Notes under the pieces: model-generated
Database searches by the model: none
The model's input: the letters and a program-made list of their open reading frames with translations, nothing else
Told to the model about the DNA's origin: nothing
In this document: positions 1 through 8,614 of the stretch, in pieces
How positions within the stretch are numbered: the first letter of the stretch is position 1
Layout of the letters: each line of letters starts with the position of its first letter
Origin: an uncultured Oscillospiraceae bacterium
GTDB lineage: Bacteria; Bacillota; Clostridia; Oscillospirales; Acutalibacteraceae
Direction: 5' to 3'
Length of the DNA: 25,145 nt
NCBI GenBank assembly: GCA_900549755.1
Contig: URPQ01000024.1
Span: 1 to 25,145, forward strand
Made by a program: the position numbers and the translations under genes

Positions 1-1
1 A

Positions 2-850
2 ATAAACCGCTCTGCGCGCGAAAGCCTTTATTTCGGCGGAAAGGGTATAAATGTTTCTTTTATTTTAAATGAGCTGGGAATTTCCTCGGTTGCCACGGGT
101 TTTATTGCCGGGTTTACGGGCGACGCGCTTGCAAACGCCGTTTCCGCCTTTGCAAAACCCGATTTTGTAAGGCTTAAAAAGGGGCTTACCCGCATAAACG
201 TAAAGTTGCGCGCCGAAAATGAGACCGATATTAACGCAGCAGGTCCCGAGGTATCAAAGGCGGATATTAACCGCCTTTTTGAAAGGCTCGAAAAGGTGCG
301 GGCAGGCGATACTGTGGTGCTTTCGGGCAGTGTTCCTAAAAATATGCCTGCTGATATTTACGAAAATATAATGAAAAAGCTCTCCCCGCGCCGCGTGAAA
401 TTCGCGGTTGACGCAGAGGGAGAGGCTCTTTTAAAATCTCTTGAATTTTCCCCGTTTTTAATAAAGCCCAATCTTGAAGAATTAAGCGGAATTTTCAAAA
501 CAGAGGTAACAAAACAAAACGTAAAAATCTACGCCGAAAAATTACTTTCGCTCGGCGCGCAAAACGCGCTTGTTTCAATGGGAAATGACGGCGCTTGTCT
601 TTACGGAGCGGGCGGTGAAAGCCTTTTTATGCCCGCGGTATCGGGCAAAGCCGTTAATACGGTGGGTGCGGGCGATTCAATGCTCGCGGGCTTTCTTGCG
701 GGCTATGAAAAAACTAAGGATTTCGGCTATGCCTTACGCCTTGGCACTGCCGCGGGCGGCGCCACCGCATTCAGCGAGGGGTTGGCAACAAAAGTTGAAA
801 TTCGGAATTCGGAATGCAGAGTTGCCCATTGCAAAAGCAACAGACGTTAA
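2..850 (+). CDS. fruK: 1-phosphofructokinase (PfkB family), 5' truncated by window edge
   Basis: Phosphorylates fructose-1-phosphate to fructose-1,6-bisphosphate in PTS fructose uptake. The reading frame is open from base 2, so the start lies outside the window; about 20-25 N-terminal residues are missing for a family protein of about 305 residues. The PfkB signature GGKGINVS lies at about codons 13-20. The second signature, VNTVGAGDSMLAGF, carries the catalytic Asp and anion-hole glycines. TTG at 206 is internal and not a real start, because the homologous sequence continues upstream of it. The C-terminus is odd: after the usual SEGLAT ending it continues into a tail encoded by near-heptad repeats (799-833). 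The gene converges on addA with a 4-bp overlap of stop codons and no terminator between them. A tagatose-6-phosphate kinase (LacC) is the main alternative, since the families are close; the neighbouring PTS or fruR genes are not visible. Confidence 0.88.
   Translation: MNRSARESLYFGGKGINVSFILNELGISSVATGFIAGFTGDALANAVSAFAKPDFVRLKKGLTRINVKLRAENETDINAAGPEVSKADINRLFERLEKVRAGDTVVLSGSVPKNMPADIYENIMKKLSPRRVKFAVDAEGEALLKSLEFSPFLIKPNLEELSGIFKTEVTKQNVKIYAEKLLSLGAQNALVSMGNDGACLYGAGGESLFMPAVSGKAVNTVGAGDSMLAGFLAGYEKTKDFGYALRLGTAAGGATAFSEGLATKVEIRNSECRVAHCKSNRR
799..833 (+). repeat. degenerate heptad repeat forming the 3' end of fruK
   Basis: Two exact copies of AATTCGG (799-805, 806-812) are followed by AATGCAG and diverged 7-mers. 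They encode the atypical tail read as EIRNSECR. Similar short repeats are, from memory, dispersed in clostridial genomes. That this is a repeat insertion replacing the native C-terminus is an inference. Confidence 0.4.
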
Positions 851-3800
851 ACTTCAATCTCCTTTGACAGCGCAAAGGAGTAAATAAAGGTCTGTTTTAC
901 AGGCTTTTCAAATATTTTTTCACAGGCAAGCGCGTAAATTGCAAGCTGACCGCCGTAAGCGGCGCGTAGGGCTTCCCCATTTTCGGCGCGGTCGGTTTTA
1001 AAATCAAGCACCACTATTCCGCCGTCTTCCTCAAAGCAGAGGTCCACCGCGCCCTGAACGATTATATTTTCATTTTCAAACGCTTTATCGGGGGTTGCAA
1101 GCAGTTTATTTGCGGGCAGCTCGGTTAAAAACCTCATCTCCCTTTTAACCAAGGGGGATTTTTTTATGCGCGCGAAAATATCGCTTTCAAAAAACGCTTT
1201 GATTTTATCCCTCGGCACGGCGTTATATTCCCGTTCGCTTAAATACTGCCACTCGTAAAGTCTTTCAAGCTCTGCGTCCAATTCGTCGGCTTTATTAAAG
1301 TCTATAAACTCCATTACACGGTGGGTCGCGGTGCCACGCTCGGCGGCGGTAATTCCGCCCTTGCTCATAAACGCAGGGCGCGCCGAAAACGCGAATTTAT
1401 CGCTTTCAGCCTTATTTGCCAGCGCCGAAACCGAGCTTTTGGCTTCCACCTGCAAAAGCGGCGCATAGGGGTACTCAAAGGAAATGCTTTCACGTATTTT
1501 TTCGGTCAACTCATTATCGGGCGCGTATTTCTCTTTTTCGTCCGTCTTTTCCTCGGCGTTTTCAGGCTCGGGGTATATCACCCTCAAGAAAAGGCGGCTG
1601 TCGGTAGTATCGGGTATAATATTTGTACCGTTTCCGCGCAGTTCCTTGCCGTCCGGGTGCAGCAGTGCAGATACCAGCAGCCATTTTGCGTAGGATTTAA
1701 AGCGGGAGAAAAGCCTATCGGGCTGCCCGCCGCAAAGGGTCAGGTCGGAAAGTCCCTCGGCAACCGCCTTTTCCGCATCGCTTACAGATGATATAAGCAT
1801 AAGCTTATCCTGCGTGCGGGTCATGGCAACATACAAAAGCCGCAGTTCTTCCTCTTTTGCGGTTTGGCGCTGTTTATCAATTATCACCTCGCGGCATATT
1901 GTGGTAAAGCGGGTTTTTGCCGCTTCGTCAAAATACCTGAAGCCTATGCCGTGCTCCGCCGAAAAGAGCGCGTCCTCACGCGCGTCGCCGTCGTTAAAAG
2001 CGGCTGTTGTGTCCGCCACAATGCAAACGGGGAATTGCAGCCCTTTTGAGGCATGTATGCTCATAATATTTACCGTATCGCCCGCAGAGCCCGCCGCGGC
2101 TGATTTAATTCCGCTTTCGGATTGCTTTAAAATAAATTTCACAAACCCGCCTATACCGCGCCCCGCATCCGTCTCGTATTGCGCTGCGTAGCTTGCAAGC
2201 AGCAGCAGGTTATTACGGCGGCGTATGCCCTCTTTCCCCGCCGATACGGTGTTTAAATAATCGGTGCTGCCAAGCAGCCGCATTATAAGCTTTGAAAGCG
2301 GCAGCGTAACGCTTAAAAGGCGGTACTTTTGCAGCGTATCAAGGGTATTTTTTGCGTGTATATCGCCGTTTTCGGCGGCAAACACAAGCGCCGAATAAAG
2401 ACTGCCGCGCCGCCTGTTTATGCGCAGGTTCGCGGTCTCCTCGGGTGTAAACCCGAATATGGGAGACAACAGCACACATAACAGCTCAATATCCGATTCG
2501 GGATTGTCAATAACCTTTAAAAGCGCCAAAAATACCGATATTTCGGTAGTTTCGGCAAAGCTCTCGGCGGAAAAATTTGCGGGAACACCGTGTTTCCGCA
2601 GCTCCTTTGCAATAATTCCCGCCTTGTATTTCGGCGAGCGCAAAAGTATTGTAAAATCGGAAAATTTCGCGGGGCGCAGGGTATTTTTGTCCACGCGTAT
2701 CATCGGTTTGCCGTTCACCGCCGATTTAATATACCCCGCAATGTGCCGCGCCTCGGCTGTAAGCTGCTCCTCGGCAGAGCCTTTAACGCTTATAATATCA
2801 AGCTCGGCGGGCGGCTCGTCCGTTTCGGGGTATTCGGCGGCGGGTATCAGTCTTTCTTCTTCGTTATAGGCTATGCTGCCCGTGTTTTCGGTCATCATAT
2901 GCTCAAAAAAGAAGTTTATATATCGGCACACCTCGGGGCGGCAGCGGAAATTACTGCCCAAAATAATTTTTTTGGGGTCGCTCTCCCCCGCAATATCATA
3001 CGGCAGGGCAGCGTTTTTCTTGCGCAAAAAGTTCGAGGGGTCCGCCCCGCGAAAGCCGTAAATGCTTTGCTTTACGTCCCCCACGGCGAAAAGCCGCTCC
3101 CCGTGGCGGGAAAGAATGTAGAAAAGCGTATCCTGCAAATCGTTTGTGTCCTGGTATTCGTCCACCATAACCTCGTCGTAAAGCTTTAAAAGCTCGTCGC
3201 CATCGGTTTTCTCCGCCTCGCACAAAAGTGACAAAGCCATATGCTCGGTGTTGTGGAAAGTGAATGTGCCGCGCTCGGAATACTCGGCAAAAAGCCTTTC
3301 ATCAAACTCCGTAAGTATTTCGGAAAGCAGCCGTACTGCCGGGTAAAGAGAATTTAACTGCGCGGATATAAAGGCGGAATCGGCATAAAAAAGCTTTTGA
3401 AGGCGCTCTGTATCCTTTTCGATATATTTATAGGTGAGCTTTGCGGCAGCTGCCTGCGGCGATCCCGCAAGCCCGTTTGCGCGCGGCAGTGGCGACAGCG
3501 CGAAGGCTGAAAGCAAACTGTAAATCTCGTCCCAATCCCCTGTATTACAGGCACACGCCAGCGCGCCTATGCGCTTTGCGGATTCGGTAATATCGGGCAA
3601 ATATTTTTCCGCCGTTTTTTCGTCCTCTAAGCATATATCCGCCGCTTCTGCAATAAGCGCCTGCATATCCGCGGCGGTTTTTGCGGCGGTTTCCACCGCA
3701 TATTTATACCATTCGTTATCAGCCGCAAATCCGTTTTCATAGACCCTCGGAAGATACGCAAACCACTCTTTCGGGAAAGCTAATTGGCGGCTGTAATCGT

Positions 3801-4332
3801 AAATTTTAAGCACAAAGGCAGAAAAATTGCCGTCGTCATACTCCGCGCCCACGGTATCAAGAAGTTTTAAAAATATGGGGTCGTTTTCTTCGTAATACCT
3901 TTCAAGCACGCTTTTCAGCACCGATTCGTCTACCGGGCGCAGAGAATAGCCGTCGCTCATTTTAAAATCGGGGGATATACCCACCCTTTCAAAATTTTCG
4001 CGCACAAGGTCTATGCAGAAAGAGTCAATTGTGCATATTTTCGCGTTACTTAAAAGCTGCCTTTGCCGCAAAAGCCCTATGCTATCGGGGTTGGCGCGGC
4101 ACTCAGAGTCCAGCCGCTTTTCAATTCGCGTGCGCATTTCGGCGGCGGCGGCGTTGGTAAAGGTAACTATTAAAAGGCGGTCGGCGCTTATTGGGTCGTT
4201 TTCGTCGGTCAGTCTTTTAATAACCCTTTCAACCAAAACGGCAGTCTTGCCCGAGCCCGCCGCAGCGGAAACCAAAATATTCCCGCGCGCGTCTATTGCC
4301 GCTCGCTGTGCGTCGGTAGGTTTAAACGCCAT
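847..4332 (-). CDS. addA: ATP-dependent helicase/nuclease subunit A (AddA)
   Basis: Helicase-nuclease subunit of AddAB, which resects double-strand breaks to a Chi-like site and loads RecA. It has about 1161 residues, near the usual 1200. The UvrD-type motor begins with a Q-motif region (FKPTDAQRAAI) and Walker A AAAGSGKT at about residues 23-32. It continues with the Walker B/DExQ box VDEYQDTND, GSNFRCRPE, the helicase motif around NIMSIHASKGLQFP, and motif VI LLYVAMTRTQDKL. The C-terminal RecB-like nuclease shows VVLDFKTD and GGQLAIYAL. Start choice: AGGAGG (4342-4347) is 9 nt from the ATG at 4330-4332 but only 3 nt from an in-frame ATG at 4336-4338, so 4332 is preferred. It overlaps the end of addB by 11 nt, indicating translational coupling in an addB-addA operon. 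It converges on fruK. Confidence 0.96.
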   Translation of the reverse strand: MAFKPTDAQRAAIDARGNILVSAAAGSGKTAVLVERVIKRLTDENDPISADRLLIVTFTNAAAAEMRTRIEKRLDSECRANPDSIGLLRQRQLLSNAKICTIDSFCIDLVRENFERVGISPDFKMSDGYSLRPVDESVLKSVLERYYEENDPIFLKLLDTVGAEYDDGNFSAFVLKIYDYSRQLAFPKEWFAYLPRVYENGFAADNEWYKYAVETAAKTAADMQALIAEAADICLEDEKTAEKYLPDITESAKRIGALACACNTGDWDEIYSLLSAFALSPLPRANGLAGSPQAAAAKLTYKYIEKDTERLQKLFYADSAFISAQLNSLYPAVRLLSEILTEFDERLFAEYSERGTFTFHNTEHMALSLLCEAEKTDGDELLKLYDEVMVDEYQDTNDLQDTLFYILSRHGERLFAVGDVKQSIYGFRGADPSNFLRKKNAALPYDIAGESDPKKIILGSNFRCRPEVCRYINFFFEHMMTENTGSIAYNEEERLIPAAEYPETDEPPAELDIISVKGSAEEQLTAEARHIAGYIKSAVNGKPMIRVDKNTLRPAKFSDFTILLRSPKYKAGIIAKELRKHGVPANFSAESFAETTEISVFLALLKVIDNPESDIELLCVLLSPIFGFTPEETANLRINRRRGSLYSALVFAAENGDIHAKNTLDTLQKYRLLSVTLPLSKLIMRLLGSTDYLNTVSAGKEGIRRRNNLLLLASYAAQYETDAGRGIGGFVKFILKQSESGIKSAAAGSAGDTVNIMSIHASKGLQFPVCIVADTTAAFNDGDAREDALFSAEHGIGFRYFDEAAKTRFTTICREVIIDKQRQTAKEEELRLLYVAMTRTQDKLMLISSVSDAEKAVAEGLSDLTLCGGQPDRLFSRFKSYAKWLLVSALLHPDGKELRGNGTNIIPDTTDSRLFLRVIYPEPENAEEKTDEKEKYAPDNELTEKIRESISFEYPYAPLLQVEAKSSVSALANKAESDKFAFSARPAFMSKGGITAAERGTATHRVMEFIDFNKADELDAELERLYEWQYLSEREYNAVPRDKIKAFFESDIFARIKKSPLVKREMRFLTELPANKLLATPDKAFENENIIVQGAVDLCFEEDGGIVVLDFKTDRAENGEALRAAYGGQLAIYALACEKIFEKPVKQTFIYSFALSKEIEV

Positions 4333-7300
4333 ATTCATCGCCCTCCTTCAGTTTTTCAAATATTTCCTCGTTTTTAAGGTCGGGAACACGGAAGCATGGC
4401 TCATCCTCTCTGCCGCAGACAGAAGCGAAATCGCAGTATTTGCAGGCGGGCGTTTCCCTACCGTCAACCGGGCTTACGGCAATATCGCCCGAAGACACGG
4501 TGTTCCCCGTTCTTTTCATAATTCTTTCAATAAAATCGAAAATTTCCGAAAATTCCTCCGCCGAAATAAACGAGGTGCAGGTCTTTTTAAGCTCGCCGCT
4601 TTTGGTAACGGCGTATTTCGGCACAAAATTGCCCTGCTTTTCCCTGTCCATTGCGGTAACTATTTCCTCATCCTTGCGAATAAGCCCGTTCATAGCCATA
4701 CCCTTATCGGTAGTATCGCGCTTTGAGGGCATATACAGTATTCCCGCCGCGTCTTCATCGGGCAGCCCCGCGCCCCGCACCGCGGCATAAAGATACAAAA
4801 GCATTTGCAGATTAAGCCCGAAAAGAATATCGGGCAATTTAAACTTTTTGCTGCCTGTTTTATAGTCCACAACGCGTATATAGCCGCCGAATTTATCCAC
4901 GCGGTCAATACTGCCCGAAACGGATATTTTGCCGCCGTCATACGGAAATTCGAGCTTTTCGCCCTCGCCGCCTATTTCAAGCTCGCAGGCAACAGGCTCA
5001 AAGCCGCTTTGGGCAAACTCCTCGGCAAGCCTTTTAGCCACTTCTTTAACCGAGCGCGAAATTCGCGAGACCAAAAACCTGCCACGCGCGGTTTCAACGG
5101 CGCGGTAGCCCGTAACGCCGTCAAGATAATCGTTTATGTAGCCGTCTATAAGCTCCTCAATTTTTTCGGGCGATAATTCCGCCACGCCCCTGCCGTATTC
5201 CTTTATAAATCTTTCAAGGCAGTAGTGCACCACCGTGCCGCGCTGCAAAACGTCAAATTCGGCAGGCTGCAATTTCTTAACCGAAAGCCCGTAGCGGCAA
5301 AAAAAGCTGAAACGGCAGCGGTTAAAGGTATCAAGCCGCGAGGCGGACATTTTAATTTCTTCCCCGAAAAGCCGCCGCGCCGTGTCTTTTCCTATAGCGG
5401 CAGGCGCGCCCGAAAGCCTTTTTTCGGTGTATTCTGCTTTTTTATATTCATCTGTGCCCGCAAGCGCCGCGCGTATCTCCGCAGCGCCGCCGTTCTCTGT
5501 GTTTCTTCTGCGGCAAAGCTCAGAGTATGCCGCCGCCCCGGTTTCGGGCAGGTTTAATTCTGTTATTCTTTCCTCGGGCTCGGTAATAAAGCTATGAGCC
5601 ACATTTTCGGTTATTTCCTGCACAAATGCCGAGGGCTCCGTATTATCGCCCGTGAGCGACCGCCGCGCGTAAGAAATAAAAAGCTTATCCGACGGGCAGC
5701 ATAGGTTGCAGTAAACCAAATAATTTTCATCAGTCGCCGCAGATACCGATTTATCGGGGATATCAACGCCGAGTGCTATAAGGCTTTTGCGGTCGGATAT
5801 TCCGAAAATGCCCGAGGCGGATATTTCTTTCGGAAAAACGCCCTGATTAGCGCCCAAAATAAAGGCAACTTTCGGGCGCGAAGGTCGTATTCTGTCCGCC
5901 GCGCCGAATGTGACTTCATCGAGAAAGCGCGGAACAGACCCCACCGTTTCAAACGAAACCGCAAGGCTTAAGACCTCGCGAAATTCGTGTTTTCCCACTT
6001 CGCGCGCACCGAAACAGGCGGCAATGCTGTCGAGCAGCTTCATATATTTATCGTAGCTTTGCTTTAAAATGTCCGCGGAAAATTCTTCGGAATTATTCAA
6101 AAATTCCTGCGACATAGCGGCTAATTTGCCCGCCGCATCACATTCTTCAAAAAGCCGCACCAGTGCCGCCGCCATATTTTCCGCCGTACCGCTGAACTCC
6201 GCGCGCAGCTTTTCAAGCGGGGCTGTTGCCTTTAGGCGCAGTTTATTTATTTCGCCGAGCGCTTTTTCGTCCGGCTCTGTATCGTCCGATACAAAGCCGC
6301 GCACATCCATAACCCACTCGCGCCGCCACATATTCCCCTCAATATTCCAAAGGGTCACATAATTTTCAAGCTTTGCTATTTCGTCGGTATTAAGCGTTCC
6401 AAGCCCCGTTTTGTGAAAACGGAGTATGCTCTCGCTGTCGTTTTTAAGTATCGCCTGTATCGCCGCGTCGGCAAGGGCGGCAAGCGGAAATGCAGAAAGC
6501 GGACGGCGCTTATCCGAAAAGCAGGGAACGCCGTAGGTCTCGCACGCGGCGTTTATAAAGTCGTCATACCGCTCTGCGTCCCGCGCTATTATTACAAAAT
6601 CGCGGTAGCGGTAGTTTTCCGTCCGCACAAGGCGGCGAATATTTCTCACGGCGAACTCCGCTTCCTCCGCCGCAGTATCTGCCGCGCAAACGGTAAGCGA
6701 GCCGTCGTTTTCCGTTTTTTCGGGGGTGCCGCCCGAAATAAGCCTTTCCACCGCCGCTATACCCGCCGCCGCAGTGCCGCGCGTGCCTAAAATCAGCGGT
6801 TCGTCCTCCGCCATACGGTAGCGCTCGGCGGCGCGGCGTATTTTCTCTGCCGAAGTGCGGATATTTGAAAAAATTCCGAACTCGCCCTTAATTTCGGGCG
6901 CGTCGGTCAGCGCCACAGTCAGGCTGTCCGCCTGTGCCGAAATTCTGTCAATCAGCGCAAACTGCTGACCCGTAAAGCCCTTGAATGAATCTATAAAAAC
7001 ATCCTTTTTTTCAAAATAACTGAAATCCTCAAGCTGCCTGTAAAGCTTTGTAAGGCGGTCGGCGGGATCTAAAAACCGCTCTCCCACAAGCGCGTCGTAG
7101 GTCTCGTATATAAGCGCGGTGTTCCACAGCTTTGCTTTAAGCGCCGCGCTTTCGGTTTCTTCGGCGGCGGCTCTTAAATTTTCGGGCGATACGGCGTTTA
7201 TTTTAAACTCGCCCACGGTATCAAGCATTGTTTTTGCGAAACTTACCGAGCGGCAGTATTTGCGCCACAGGGTAAGCTCCGTTTCAAGCGAGCGCAGCGC

Positions 7301-7582
7301 ACGGTTCATAAATATTACCTTTTGCGCGTCGGTAAGGGTAACACCCGCAATTCCACCCGCGTATCTGCCCACCTCGTCGCAAAGGCGCGTAAAGCTTGTA
7401 ACCGTAACGCCGAGCGCCGCTTTATCGCCGAGCGTGCGCAAAACCGCCCGCTCGCTTTCGAAGGAGAACTGCTCGGGCACTATAAGCACGCACTGCCTGC
7501 CTGCCGCACTTTGCCGCTTTATTTTTTCAAGAATTTGGTATGTTTTACCGGACGCAGGGCGCCCGAAAATAAATTTAAGCAC
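4322..7582 (-). CDS. addB: ATP-dependent nuclease subunit B (AddB)
   Basis: Second subunit of AddAB: Chi recognition, nuclease and Fe-S cluster. The N-terminal Walker A is GRPASGKT, within the first 15 residues. The C-terminal nuclease motif is RVVDYKTGSKKF. Iron-sulphur cysteines are present as RCRFSFFC upstream of the nuclease and as ACKYCDFASVC near the end, matching the family's one-plus-three Cys layout. Start choice: GTG at 7580-7582 (protein beginning LKFIFGRPASGKT, as in relatives) is preceded by GGGTGAG. An upstream in-frame ATG at 7622-7624 lies inside the promoter spacer and touches the -35 box, so it cannot be transcribed from that promoter and would add an unrelated N-terminus. 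From the GTG the protein has about 1086 residues. It is the first gene of the addBA operon. Confidence 0.94.
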   Translation of the reverse strand: MLKFIFGRPASGKTYQILEKIKRQSAAGRQCVLIVPEQFSFESERAVLRTLGDKAALGVTVTSFTRLCDEVGRYAGGIAGVTLTDAQKVIFMNRALRSLETELTLWRKYCRSVSFAKTMLDTVGEFKINAVSPENLRAAAEETESAALKAKLWNTALIYETYDALVGERFLDPADRLTKLYRQLEDFSYFEKKDVFIDSFKGFTGQQFALIDRISAQADSLTVALTDAPEIKGEFGIFSNIRTSAEKIRRAAERYRMAEDEPLILGTRGTAAAGIAAVERLISGGTPEKTENDGSLTVCAADTAAEEAEFAVRNIRRLVRTENYRYRDFVIIARDAERYDDFINAACETYGVPCFSDKRRPLSAFPLAALADAAIQAILKNDSESILRFHKTGLGTLNTDEIAKLENYVTLWNIEGNMWRREWVMDVRGFVSDDTEPDEKALGEINKLRLKATAPLEKLRAEFSGTAENMAAALVRLFEECDAAGKLAAMSQEFLNNSEEFSADILKQSYDKYMKLLDSIAACFGAREVGKHEFREVLSLAVSFETVGSVPRFLDEVTFGAADRIRPSRPKVAFILGANQGVFPKEISASGIFGISDRKSLIALGVDIPDKSVSAATDENYLVYCNLCCPSDKLFISYARRSLTGDNTEPSAFVQEITENVAHSFITEPEERITELNLPETGAAAYSELCRRRNTENGGAAEIRAALAGTDEYKKAEYTEKRLSGAPAAIGKDTARRLFGEEIKMSASRLDTFNRCRFSFFCRYGLSVKKLQPAEFDVLQRGTVVHYCLERFIKEYGRGVAELSPEKIEELIDGYINDYLDGVTGYRAVETARGRFLVSRISRSVKEVAKRLAEEFAQSGFEPVACELEIGGEGEKLEFPYDGGKISVSGSIDRVDKFGGYIRVVDYKTGSKKFKLPDILFGLNLQMLLYLYAAVRGAGLPDEDAAGILYMPSKRDTTDKGMAMNGLIRKDEEIVTAMDREKQGNFVPKYAVTKSGELKKTCTSFISAEEFSEIFDFIERIMKRTGNTVSSGDIAVSPVDGRETPACKYCDFASVCGREDEPCFRVPDLKNEEIFEKLKEGDEYGV

Positions 7583-7599
7583 TTTTCTCACCCGAGTAT

Positions 7600-7628
7600 A
7601 TTTTAACACAACCGCCCCGCACATTCAA
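7600..7628 (-). promoter_or_regulatory. sigma-A-type promoter of addBA
   Basis: On the minus strand, -35 TTGAAT (7628-7623), a 17-nt spacer and -10 TAAAAT (7605-7600). The predicted start site at about 7593 leaves a leader of only about 11 nt before the GTG at 7582. This fixes the addB start. Confidence 0.65.
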
Positions 7629-7667
7629 TGTAAATTATGTATGAAAGGGCAATAAAAAATCAGGCAC

Positions 7668-7694
7668 AAAAAAGCCTCCCTCTGACGAGGGAGG
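7668..7694 (-). terminator. Rho-independent terminator of rex
   Basis: Minus-strand hairpin with an 8-bp perfect stem CCTCCCTC/GAGGGAGG (7694-7687 and 7682-7675), loop GTCA, followed by C and a run of six T (7673-7668). It lies about 110 nt after the rex stop and before the addB promoter. Confidence 0.7.
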
Positions 7695-7760
7695 TGGCTC
7701 GCGGAGCAAGACGGAAGGAGAGAATTTAAAATACATAAAATTCTACTCTCCGGCAGTTTC
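7671..7760. repeat. candidate dispersed intergenic repeat
   Basis: The stretch holds the GAGGGAGG hairpin (7675-7694), a GC-rich CTCGCGGAGC segment, and a second imperfect inverted repeat in which GGAGAGAATTT (from 7718) faces AAATT...CTCTCC (to about 7752). The order of GAGGGAGGTGGC, a small palindrome and ACGGAAGGAGAG resembles dispersed repeats I remember from Ruminococcaceae intergenic regions. I see no second copy in this window. Confidence 0.4.
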
Positions 7761-7802
7761 CAACGTATATTTGCATTTTTACCAACAATAATTTTCAACT
7801 TA

Positions 7803-8429
7803 TTATTCATTATGCAGGCGGTAAGAAAGCGTCATAAGACTATCCCCGAAGTGAACGTTTTCCACCTTTATACCGGGGTATTTAAGCGCTAAATCATAAT
7901 GGCTGAAATTCCAAAAGCCTTTTATTCCCAGCCTTACCAGCTGGTTTGAAAGCTGCACCGCCGCCTTTTTCGGTATGCACAGAAAAGCCGCCTCCGGCAG
8001 GTTTTCGCGGCAAAATTCATCCAGTGTTGAAATGCTGCGAACGGGCAGATTTTTTATCATTTGCCCCACAAGCGATTCCTTGCTGTCAAAAAGTCCTATA
8101 AGCTTAAAGCCCTTTGACTCAAAATTCACGTGCATTGTTATTGCCTTGCCAAGGTTGCCCACGCCTATAAGAATAGCGCTTTTCGGCGCGTCAATGCCCA
8201 ATATCCGCGCAATTTCCGATTGCAAAAGCTCAATATTATAGCCATAACCCTGCTGACCGAAGCCGCCGAAGCAGTTTAGGTCCTGGCGGATCTGGCTTGC
8301 CGTAAGCCCCATTTTTTCGGAAAGCTCGCGCGAGGATATGCGCGTCATACCCGCCGCCTTAAGCTCTCCCAAAAAACGGTAATAGCGCGGCAGACGCTTT
8401 ATAACGGATTCTGAAATATTGCTGCTCAT
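7803..8429 (-). CDS. rex: redox-sensing transcriptional repressor Rex
   Basis: Cytoplasmic NADH/NAD+ sensor that represses fermentation and NADH-reoxidation genes when NADH is low. The 208 residues match family length. Residues 1-80 form a winged helix (VIKRLPRYYRFL; SSRELSEKMGLTASQIRQDL; FGGFGQQGYGY). The Rossmann NAD-binding motif GVGNLG is at residues 89-94. The C-terminal helix GDSLMTLSYRL is the domain-swap arm typical of the dimer. The start ATG follows AGGGGGAG by about 6 nt. It is transcribed alone, divergently from trpS, with a Rex-like operator over its own promoter, so autoregulation is likely. Confidence 0.96.
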   Translation of the reverse strand: MSSNISESVIKRLPRYYRFLGELKAAGMTRISSRELSEKMGLTASQIRQDLNCFGGFGQQGYGYNIELLQSEIARILGIDAPKSAILIGVGNLGKAITMHVNFESKGFKLIGLFDSKESLVGQMIKNLPVRSISTLDEFCRENLPEAAFLCIPKKAAVQLSNQLVRLGIKGFWNFSHYDLALKYPGIKVENVHFGDSLMTLSYRLHNE

Positions 8430-8466
8430 TTCAATCTCCCCCTTCGGGAACGGTAGTTACATTATT

Positions 8467-8495
8467 ATAATAATACTTTGTTAAAAAAATGTCAA
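8467..8495 (-). promoter_or_regulatory. rex promoter with overlapping Rex operator
   Basis: Promoter on minus: -35 TTGACA (8495-8490), 17-nt spacer, -10 TATTAT (8472-8467). Overlapping it at 8478-8495 on plus is TTGTTAA-AAAA-ATGTCAA. The left half is a perfect Rex half-site and the right half keeps four of seven bases of the TTGTTAA-N4-TTAACAA consensus. Binding would cover the -35 and the spacer. Confidence 0.6.
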
Positions 8496-8545
8496 GTAAC
8501 TTAAAAAAGTTCTCTGCAAATGATATTTTATGCCGCATAAAAAAC

Positions 8546-8574
8546 TTGTAAGTCGCCGAAAAATGTGTTAGAAT
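8546..8574 (+). promoter_or_regulatory. promoter of trpS-holB-ricT
   Basis: -35 TTGTAA (8546-8551), 17-nt spacer, -10 TAGAAT (8569-8574). The predicted transcript starts near 8581, upstream of the trpS ribosome site at 8601-8607. Confidence 0.55.
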
Positions 8575-8614
8575 AGATATTACGAATAATCTAATGCTTA
8601 AAGGCGGAATGAAT

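Noticed and set aside
206..850. TTG at 206 as the start of the phosphofructokinase gene
   Set aside because: The same frame is open to base 2 and contains the upstream PfkB signature, so the gene is cut by the window edge and the TTG is internal.
847..7600. Many long plus-strand open frames opposite addA and addB
   Set aside because: GC-rich codon structure on the minus strand creates antisense frames; none shows a domain, ribosome site or promoter.
7583..7624. ATG at 7624 as the addB start
   Set aside because: It sits in the spacer between -35 and -10 of the addB promoter, has no ribosome site and adds residues unlike the family.
8120..8136. parS-like TTCACGTG at 8125-8132
   Set aside because: Only 8 of the 16 parS bases form the core; flanks do not match, and it lies inside the rex coding sequence.
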